From NCBI GenBank assembly GCA_021545665.1, contig JAJRTX010000300.1, forward strand, positions 1-21,900: a DNA stretch of 21,900 nt. The letters run 5' to 3'. The notes under the pieces are model-generated. The model did not search any database. It was given only the letters and a program-made list of their open reading frames with translations, and was not told the origin of the DNA. Below, one piece after another: positions 16,843 through 21,900 of the stretch. The translations under genes were made by a program, and so were the position numbers. This stretch comes from Zetaproteobacteria bacterium. Lineage in GTDB: Bacteria > Pseudomonadota > Zetaproteobacteria > Mariprofundales > Mariprofundaceae. Every line of letters starts with the position of its first letter. Position 1 is the stretch's first letter.

Positions 16843-17109
16843 TTACAACTGTTCAGCGCGCGTCAGCACAGCTTCCATCAGCCAGCGTTTGCGGCGGGAA
16901 ATCGGAGCTGATTCAATAATGCGAACGCGATCACCGAGATTGCAGGTGTTTTCGACATCGTGTGCCATATATTTCTTGTGTGAACGAATTGTTTTACGGT
17001 AACGTGGATGCATAAACTTACGCTCAACTTCCACGATAACCGTCATATCGCCTTTGTTACTCACAACCACCCCTTCAAGAGTGCGTTTATTACTGCTTGC
17101 TTCGGACAT
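16843..17109 (-). CDS. rpsQ: Ribosomal protein S17 (uS17)
   Basis: uS17 is a primary 16S rRNA binder in the small-subunit body with an OB fold. The 88-residue product has [20 protein letters not shown] near the start and [18 protein letters not shown] near the end, the family signature. Length is normal (about 84). AGGAG precedes the ATG at 17109. It lies 11 bases after rpmC and is the last gene of the S10 part in the E. coli arrangement. Confidence 0.97.
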   Translation of the reverse strand: MSEASSNKRTLEGVVVSNKGDMTVIVEVERKFMHPRYRKTIRSHKKYMAHDVENTCNLGDRVRIIESAPISRRKRWLMEAVLTRAEQL

Positions 17110-17120
17110 CTCTTTATCTC

Positions 17121-17315
17121 CTAGCGCTGAGCCATAATGGTTTTGATGCGCGCAATTTCACGACGTACCTGACTAATTCGGGTCACATTCGTCAACTGCA
17201 TAGTTGCCTTTTGAAAACGAAGTTTCATGTGTTCAGCAGCCAGTTCATCCATGCGCTCTTTCAGATCCGCTTCGGAAAGTGTGCGTAATTCTTTTGCTTT
17301 CTTCATATCACTCAT
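17121..17315 (-). CDS. rpmC: Ribosomal protein L29 (uL29)
   Basis: uL29 is a two-helix protein at the exit tunnel and forms part of the docking site for trigger factor and SRP together with L23. The 64-residue product contains [20 protein letters not shown] and a second helix ending [14 protein letters not shown], the family signature. The ATG at 17315 overlaps the rplP stop by four bases and has only a weak upstream site, so it is probably coupled to rplP. Confidence 0.96.
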   Translation of the reverse strand: MSDMKKAKELRTLSEADLKERMDELAAEHMKLRFQKATMQLTNVTRISQVRREIARIKTIMAQR

Positions 17316-17734
17316 CGTCCAACCCCACGAACAACAACCTTGGTACGAATGGGCAGTTTTGCTGCAGCCAGAGTCAAGGCCTCACGAGCCAATTCTTCGC
17401 TCACACCATCCATTTCATACAGAATGCGTCCGGCACGAACTGCAGCCACCCAGAACTCCGGTGCACCCTTACCCTTACCCATGCGAACTTCGGCAGGCTT
17501 CTTGGATACCGGCAAATCCGGAAACATACGGATCCACACGCGGCCCTGACGTTTAACATGACGATTAACTGTAATGCGGGCAGCTTCAATCTGACGCGCT
17601 GTAATACGACCAGGTTCCATTGCTTTTAAACCATACTGGCCAAAATTCAGGCTGGCACCCCGTGGACTTTTCCCACGGATGCGCTGCAGCTCTTTATGAT
17701 GCTTACGCCAGCGAATCTTTTTCGGTTGCAACAT
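17312..17734 (-). CDS. rplP: Ribosomal protein L16 (uL16)
   Basis: uL16 is a late-assembly protein needed to complete the peptidyl transferase centre and helps position A-site tRNA. The 140-residue product starts [15 protein letters not shown], contains [20 protein letters not shown] and [15 protein letters not shown], and has close to the standard length of 136. AGAGGA precedes the ATG at 17734. It lies 27 bases after rpsC and overlaps rpmC by four bases. Confidence 0.98.
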   Translation of the reverse strand: MLQPKKIRWRKHHKELQRIRGKSPRGASLNFGQYGLKAMEPGRITARQIEAARITVNRHVKRQGRVWIRMFPDLPVSKKPAEVRMGKGKGAPEFWVAAVRAGRILYEMDGVSEELAREALTLAAAKLPIRTKVVVRGVGR

Positions 17735-17761
17735 GGTTCAGTCCTCTTTAACTATAAATCT

Positions 17762-18412
17762 TTATGTATTCGCGGCTTCGCTGTCGCCCAGCTTCAAGCC
17801 ATTGAATACCCATACCTTAATGCCAACCACACCATAAGTGGTATGTGCCTCGGCAAAGCCATAATCAACATCGGCACGCAACGTATGCAACGGGACGCGA
17901 CCTTCACGATACCATTCAGTACGTGCGATTTCTGCGCCACCTAAACGACCGGCACAATTAATACGAACACCTTTCGCACCCATACGCAGAGCACTTTGTA
18001 CGGCGCGTTTCATGGCGCGGCGGAAAGCAATACGTCGCTCAAGCTGGAAGGCTACATTTTCTGCTACCAGTTGCGCTTCAGCTTCCGGCCTCCGAATTTC
18101 AACGATGAATATCTGAACTTCCTGGCCGAACTGACGCGACAGATCATTACGAACGGCATCAATTTCGGAACCTTTCTTGCCAATCACCACGCCAGGACGA
18201 GATGTATGCACGGTCACTTTTATCTTGCCAGCCGGACGCTCAATAATGATGCGTGATACACCGGCATGTTTCAGTCGTGCCTTGACAACTTTGCGCAATT
18301 TGATGTCTTCACGTAATTGCCTGCCAAAATTTTTATCGGATGCATACCAAACCGATTCCCAACCACGGGTAATGCCGACACGGAAGCCAATCGGATTTAC
18401 TTTTTGTCCCAT
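17762..18412 (-). CDS. rpsC: Ribosomal protein S3 (uS3)
   Basis: uS3 forms the mRNA entry tunnel with S4 and S5 and contributes to mRNA unwinding. The 216-residue product begins [20 protein letters not shown], has a KH domain with the IGKKG loop at 77-81, and a C-terminal domain with [20 protein letters not shown]. It ends shortly after the WVFNG signature, so its tail is shorter than in E. coli (233). AAGGGG precedes the ATG at 18412. It lies 11 bases after rplV. Confidence 0.98.
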   Translation of the reverse strand: MGQKVNPIGFRVGITRGWESVWYASDKNFGRQLREDIKLRKVVKARLKHAGVSRIIIERPAGKIKVTVHTSRPGVVIGKKGSEIDAVRNDLSRQFGQEVQIFIVEIRRPEAEAQLVAENVAFQLERRIAFRRAMKRAVQSALRMGAKGVRINCAGRLGGAEIARTEWYREGRVPLHTLRADVDYGFAEAHTTYGVVGIKVWVFNGLKLGDSEAANT

Positions 18413-18423
18413 CTAAAACCCCT

Positions 18424-18765
18424 TTAACCGCGTTCGCTTACAGTCACATTCAAGTGACTGTGGCGGTGAAACCGCTGACGCATACGCCCCATTCCTTTCG
18501 GACGGTAACGCTTTAATGTCATGCCTGCATCAGCAGTAGCTGTAGAAACAAACAGCTGATCTACATCAAGACCATGATTTTGCTCGGCATTGGCAATGGC
18601 AGACTTCAATACTTTTTCATACAAACGCGCTGATTTCTTGGGTGACAAAGCCAGTATGGCCAGGGCACGGTCTACATCCAGACCACGAATGGCATCTGCC
18701 ATCAAGCGAGCCTTCTGTGGACTTATTTTGCTGTTTTTGTGCAAAGCACGCACTTGCTCAGACAT
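18424..18765 (-). CDS. rplV: Ribosomal protein L22 (uL22)
   Basis: uL22 lines the narrowest part of the peptide exit tunnel, where its hairpin contacts nascent chains and macrolides. The 113-residue product has the ISPQKARLMADAIRG start, the KSAIANAEQNHGLD helix and the hairpin region around residues 83-100 (LKRYRPKGMGRMRQRFHRHS). Length is normal. AGAGG precedes the ATG at 18765, which is three bases after the rpsS stop. Confidence 0.97.
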   Translation of the reverse strand: MSEQVRALHKNSKISPQKARLMADAIRGLDVDRALAILALSPKKSARLYEKVLKSAIANAEQNHGLDVDQLFVSTATADAGMTLKRYRPKGMGRMRQRFHRHSHLNVTVSERG

Positions 18766-18768
18766 GTC

Positions 18769-19047
18769 TTACCTCTTCCTGGCCTTTTTATCAGCACCAT
18801 GACCATAGTAGGTGCGGGTAGGCGAAAATTCACCCAGCTTGTGGCCAACCATATTCTCGGTAACAAATACCGGAATAAATTTGTGACCGTTATGAACAGC
18901 AAAGTTCAGACCAACAAATTCCGGCGAAATCGTTGAACGACGGGACCATGTTTTAATAACGCCTTTCTTTTCACTTGCCTGTGCCGCAGTGACCTTTTTC
19001 TGCAAAGGAGCTTCAATGTAAGGGCCCTTTTTTAATGAACGCGCCAT
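18769..19047 (-). CDS. rpsS: Ribosomal protein S19 (uS19)
   Basis: uS19 lies in the head of the small subunit with S13 and contacts the large subunit. The 92-residue product is the standard length, starting [19 protein letters not shown] and containing the conserved [20 protein letters not shown] and [21 protein letters not shown] precedes the ATG at 19047. It sits between rplB and rplV in the usual S10-operon order. Confidence 0.98.
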   Translation of the reverse strand: MARSLKKGPYIEAPLQKKVTAAQASEKKGVIKTWSRRSTISPEFVGLNFAVHNGHKFIPVFVTENMVGHKLGEFSPTRTYYGHGADKKARKR

Positions 19048-19055
19048 TTCTTACC

Positions 19056-19886
19056 TCACTTCTGGTTGCGACGGCGAATAATATCGCGATTCGACGCCTT
19101 CTTCTTAGAACGGGTCTTGTGACCCTTGGTCGGTACACCCCATGGAGTAACCGGATGACGGCCACCGGATGTTCGTCCTTCACCGCCACCATGCGGGTGA
19201 TCAACCGGATTCATCACCACACCTCGAACATTGGGACGAATACCCAGCCAGCGAGAGCGCCCCGCTTTACCCACCTTACGGTTGGAGTGATCAGCATTAC
19301 CCATAACGCCAATACTTGCCAGACAACGAATGTCTACACGGCGAAATTCGCCCGATGGCATCTTGAGAACAGCACGCCCACTCTCTTTACCCATCAACTG
19401 AATAGAAGCACCTGCACTACGGGCCATCTGGCCACCTTTCGCAGGCTTCATCTCAATATTGTGTAACAAAGTACCTACACGAATATTGGCCAGTGGCAAA
19501 GCATTGCCGGGGCGAATTTCTGCATCAGGGCCAGACATCACAGCATCCCCCGGGCGCAAGCCCTGGGGTGCAAGAATGTAACGTTTGTCACCGTTGCTGA
19601 AGACCACCAGAGCAATGTGAGCTGTCCGGTTGGGGTCATATTCGATGCGCGCAACCTTACCTTCAATGCCGAAATTGTCACGCTTGAAATCAACCATGCG
19701 ATACAGGCGCTTATGCCCACCGCCACGATGATATGATGTAATTCTGCCATTATTATTACGGCCACCGGACTTGGTCAATCCCTTTGTCAGGCTACTCTCG
19801 GGAGCACCTTTGTGAAGATCCGGATTAATCACAGCCACTCGACCACGATTACCATTTGTTGTTGGCTTTAATGCCTTCAGTGCCAT
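19056..19886 (-). CDS. rplB: Ribosomal protein L2 (uL2)
   Basis: uL2 is required for subunit joining and lies close to the peptidyl transferase centre. The 276-residue product has the N-terminal OB-like and the SH3-like domains, and the conserved loop [20 protein letters not shown] beginning at residue 229. His230 there matches the E. coli His229 implicated in peptidyl transferase function. Length is normal (about 273). GAGGT precedes the ATG at 19886, which is three bases after the rplW stop. Confidence 0.98.
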   Translation of the reverse strand: MALKALKPTTNGNRGRVAVINPDLHKGAPESSLTKGLTKSGGRNNNGRITSYHRGGGHKRLYRMVDFKRDNFGIEGKVARIEYDPNRTAHIALVVFSNGDKRYILAPQGLRPGDAVMSGPDAEIRPGNALPLANIRVGTLLHNIEMKPAKGGQMARSAGASIQLMGKESGRAVLKMPSGEFRRVDIRCLASIGVMGNADHSNRKVGKAGRSRWLGIRPNVRGVVMNPVDHPHGGGEGRTSGGRHPVTPWGVPTKGHKTRSKKKASNRDIIRRRNQK

Positions 19887-19889
19887 CGC

Positions 19890-20189
19890 TTATACCTCTT
19901 CAGCTGCTTCCAGCGTTTGCCCTTCAGCCAGACGAACCAGAGCTTTGCGATAACCCGAGCGCGAGCCTGAATGGGCGCCGCGACGCTTGGGCTTGGCAGG
20001 TAAATTGATCACCTGAACCTTTACCACATCTACTTCAAATATAGCTTCGATAGCAGCCTTAACCTGAGGCTTGGTTGCCTGACGAGACACACGGAAAGTG
20101 TATTGATTACCTGCACCAGTTGCGGCATAACTCTTTTCAGTAACCACCGGCTGTTGCAGAATGTTGAAATGTAAGATATTTGCAGTCAT
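19890..20189 (-). CDS. rplW: Ribosomal protein L23 (uL23)
   Basis: uL23 surrounds the exit tunnel mouth and is the main docking site for trigger factor and SRP. The 99-residue product has QPVVTEKSY near the start, QYTFRVSRQATKPQVKAAIE in the core, and a basic loop KPKRRGAHSGSRSGYRKALV, matching family length (about 100). The ATG at 20189 overlaps the rplD stop by four bases and has AAGGA upstream inside rplD. Confidence 0.97.
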   Translation of the reverse strand: MTANILHFNILQQPVVTEKSYAATGAGNQYTFRVSRQATKPQVKAAIEAIFEVDVVKVQVINLPAKPKRRGAHSGSRSGYRKALVRLAEGQTLEAAEEV

Positions 20190-20809
20190 GACAAACGTCC
20201 TTCAAGTTTTCCAATGGCAGCTTCAGTCATAATTATACGCTTACTTTTCAACAAATCATGAATATTAAGCTGGCCATCCTGAATTACTTTTGAATTTGGC
20301 ACATTGCGCCCGGACAGTTCAATCTGGTTATTTTCTTCAGCCAGCACGATCAAACCCGAAGATGTCTCCATAGCATTGAGCATCTGCACAAAGTCTTTGG
20401 TTCTTGGCGCTTCAAACTCGAGCTTATCCACTACAGTCAACTTGCCCTGACGCAAGCAATCAGAGAGAACAAGACGCAATGCATGACGGCGCTCTTTCTT
20501 ATTAACACGAGTGACAAATTCTGACGTGGCAGAGGGACCATGGGCAATGCCACCATGACGCAATTGCGTCGTACGGCTGGAACCCTGACGCGCCCGCCCG
20601 GTTCCCTTCTGCTTGAATGGTTTTCTACCGCCACCGGAAACATCCGCCCGCGTCTTGACACTGCGAGTACCCAGACGCTGACTTGAAGCCAGCGCGCTAT
20701 AAACGCGATGAACGAATCCTGCATCAGCATCGAGGCCGAAAACAGCCGGATTAAGTTCACGTGTGCCGACAGACTTGTTGGTTTGATCTACGATGGTGAT
20801 TTCCGCCAT
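20186..20809 (-). CDS. rplD: Ribosomal protein L4 (uL4)
   Basis: uL4 extends a loop into the exit tunnel and in E. coli also represses the S10 operon by attenuation and translation control. The 207-residue product contains the extended loop around residues 55-95 with GGGRKPFKQKGTGRARQGS, followed by HGPSATSEF where E. coli-type proteins have a similar basic stretch. AAGGGAG precedes the ATG at 20809, one base after the rplC stop. The L4 target leader would lie upstream of rpsJ or tuf; only 12 bases separate those genes here. Confidence 0.97.
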   Translation of the reverse strand: MAEITIVDQTNKSVGTRELNPAVFGLDADAGFVHRVYSALASSQRLGTRSVKTRADVSGGGRKPFKQKGTGRARQGSSRTTQLRHGGIAHGPSATSEFVTRVNKKERRHALRLVLSDCLRQGKLTVVDKLEFEAPRTKDFVQMLNAMETSSGLIVLAEENNQIELSGRNVPNSKVIQDGQLNIHDLLKSKRIIMTEAAIGKLEGRLS

Positions 20810-20810
20810 C

Positions 20811-21443
20811 TCAAACTCCCTTTACAGCAGGACGCAGTTCTACCAGCCCGCCACGCGAACCGGGAACAGCTCCCTTGATCAAAATACGATTCTCTTCAGC
20901 ATCTACGCGAACTACTTCCAGGTTTTGAGTCGTGACACGCTCATTGCCGTAATGACCCGGCATCTTTTTGCCCGGGAATACACGACCCGGCCACTGACAC
21001 TGACCTGTTGAACCCATCTGACGATGTACTTTTTCAGCACCGTGAGTAGCACGGCCACCAGCAAAGTCATAACGCTTCATTACACCGGCAAAACCACGGC
21101 CTTTAGATGTTCCGGAAATATCCAGTTTCTGGCCTGCCTCGAATAAACTGGCGGTCAGCTCCTGGCCCAGCTCAAATTCTTCATCTGGCTGAACCCGAAA
21201 CTCCTTCAAACCACCAGTTACATCCTGACCCTGTTTGGCAAAATGACCCTGAACAGCACGGCCTGTATGGCGTTTGGCAGCACCAAAACCAACCTGCACA
21301 GCATCGTAGCCATCTTTATCAGCAGTCCGGCGTGCCACGACTTTGCAAGGCTCAATATTCAATACAGTAACAGGAACTGCAGAACCGTCTTCAGCAAAGA
21401 TCTGTGTCATGCCCGCTTTACGGGCGATTAATCCAATACTCAT
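20811..21443 (-). CDS. rplC: Ribosomal protein L3 (uL3)
   Basis: uL3 is an early-assembly large-subunit protein whose loop reaches the peptidyl transferase centre. From ATG 21443 the product is 210 residues (E. coli 209), starting MSIGLIARKAGMTQIF and with MGSTGQCQWPGRVFPGKK around residue 143. Gln150 there matches the glutamine that PrmB methylates in E. coli. An in-frame ATG six bases upstream is rejected because it abuts the GGGAGG ribosome-binding site. It lies between rpsJ and rplD. Confidence 0.97.
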   Translation of the reverse strand: MSIGLIARKAGMTQIFAEDGSAVPVTVLNIEPCKVVARRTADKDGYDAVQVGFGAAKRHTGRAVQGHFAKQGQDVTGGLKEFRVQPDEEFELGQELTASLFEAGQKLDISGTSKGRGFAGVMKRYDFAGGRATHGAEKVHRQMGSTGQCQWPGRVFPGKKMPGHYGNERVTTQNLEVVRVDAEENRILIKGAVPGSRGGLVELRPAVKGV

Positions 21444-21458
21444 GATCATCCTCCCTAA

Positions 21459-21767
21459 TTAAAGCTTGATCTCGACATCTACGCCAGATGGCAAATCGAG
21501 CTTCATCAGCGCATCCACGGTCTGTGGTGTCGGTTGGTCAATATCAAGCAGGCGCTTATGTGTGCGAATTTCAAACTGCTCACGCGAATCCTTATATTTA
21601 TGCGGAGAACGGATCACACAAAATTTACGGATTTTCGTCGGGATCGGAATCGGTCCACGCACTTCTGCACCTGTACGTTTGGCGGTAGCCACAATATCTG
21701 CCGCGCTCTTGTCCAGAATGCGGTGATCAAAGGACTTCAGCCGAATACGAATTGTCTGAGTTGCCAC
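21459..21767 (-). CDS. rpsJ: Ribosomal protein S10 (uS10), GTG start
   Basis: uS10 is a small-subunit head protein and, as NusE, a partner of NusB and NusG in antitermination and in coupling transcription to translation. The 102-residue product shows [20 protein letters not shown] near the start and the signature [20 protein letters not shown], with normal length. The start codon is GTG at 21767, preceded by AAGGGGG. It follows tuf by only 12 bases, so the S10 genes are probably joined to the upstream str-type unit. Confidence 0.97.
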   Translation of the reverse strand: MATQTIRIRLKSFDHRILDKSAADIVATAKRTGAEVRGPIPIPTKIRKFCVIRSPHKYKDSREQFEIRTHKRLLDIDQPTPQTVDALMKLDLPSGVDVEIKL

Positions 21768-21779
21768 GTAACGGCCCCC

Positions 21780-21900
21780 TTACTTACTAATATTTGTAAC
21801 GACGCCGGCACCAACAGTGCGGCCGCCTTCACGAATGGCGAAACGTAGTTCTTTGTCCATGGCGATCGGTGTGATCAATGTAACATCCATGGAAATGTTA
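21780..21900 (-). CDS. tuf: Elongation factor Tu, C-terminal end only
   Basis: EF-Tu carries aminoacyl-tRNA to the ribosome as a GTP complex. Only the last 39 codons and the stop (TAA at 21782-21780) lie in the window; the gene continues past the right edge. The visible residues include [20 protein letters not shown] and GRTVGAGVV, the highly conserved end of domain 3. The usual C-terminal lysine-rich ending is NISK here. Its place directly before rpsJ suggests fusA, rpsG and rpsL lie further upstream. Confidence 0.97.
   Translation of the reverse strand, partial: NISMDVTLITPIAMDKELRFAIREGGRTVGAGVVTNISK

Noticed and set aside
16094..17002. A 302-codon open frame on the plus strand
   Set aside because: It lies exactly opposite rplX, rplN and rpsQ, which are certain genes. 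Its composition is odd and it matches no known protein, so it is a shadow frame.

Overview
This window is a chromosomal segment of a proteobacterium with moderate GC. It holds two core blocks on the minus strand, separated by a short plus-strand unit. The block order gives mixed taxonomic signals. A murA-hisG-hisD-hisC-hisB-hisH-hisA cluster and a choline-kinase-fold ThrB are typical of beta- and gammaproteobacteria and relatives. A 61-residue zinc-type S14 and an adk gene between secY and infA are not typical of those classes. A Zetaproteobacterium (Mariprofundus-like) or another lineage branching near the beta/gamma split fits best, but this is inference from gene content and not from a database search.

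Positions 1-5895 (minus strand) carry murA followed by hisG, hisD, hisC, hisB, hisH and the 5' part of hisA. Most junctions are 4-13 base overlaps or 1 base gaps, so this is probably one transcription unit. HisG is the short form that needs a HisZ partner, and HisB has only the dehydratase domain. Two things stand out. hisD is interrupted by a single in-frame TAA at codon 262, where the family has a Glu between two zinc ligands. The hisB-hisH gap is filled by an array of degenerate 7-base repeats, and hisH has no visible ribosome-binding site.

Positions 5896-7317 hold a divergent spacer and then, on the plus strand, thrB (homoserine kinase), possibly read from a leaderless transcript. Overlapping its 3' end is a TraR/DksA-type zinc-finger gene broken by two frame changes. 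Positions 7318-7566 contain no convincing gene. A bidirectional terminator at 7567-7596 separates this unit from the convergent ribosomal block.

Positions 7615-21900 (minus strand) carry a merged str/S10/spc/alpha cluster. In transcription order it reads: tuf (3' end only), rpsJ, rplC, rplD, rplW, rplB, rpsS, rplV, rpsC, rplP, rpmC, rpsQ, rplN, rplX, rplE, rpsN, rpsH, rplF, rplR, rpsE, rpmD, rplO, secY, adk, infA, rpmJ, rpsM, rpsK, rpsD, rpoA, rplQ. All of these frames are intact. The block encodes ribosomal proteins from both subunits, the SecY channel, adenylate kinase, IF-1 and the RNA polymerase alpha subunit. I saw no mobile element, CRISPR array, tRNA or rRNA, and no clearly new multi-gene system. 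The most interesting items are the hisD ochre codon, the broken DksA-like gene and the heptamer array.
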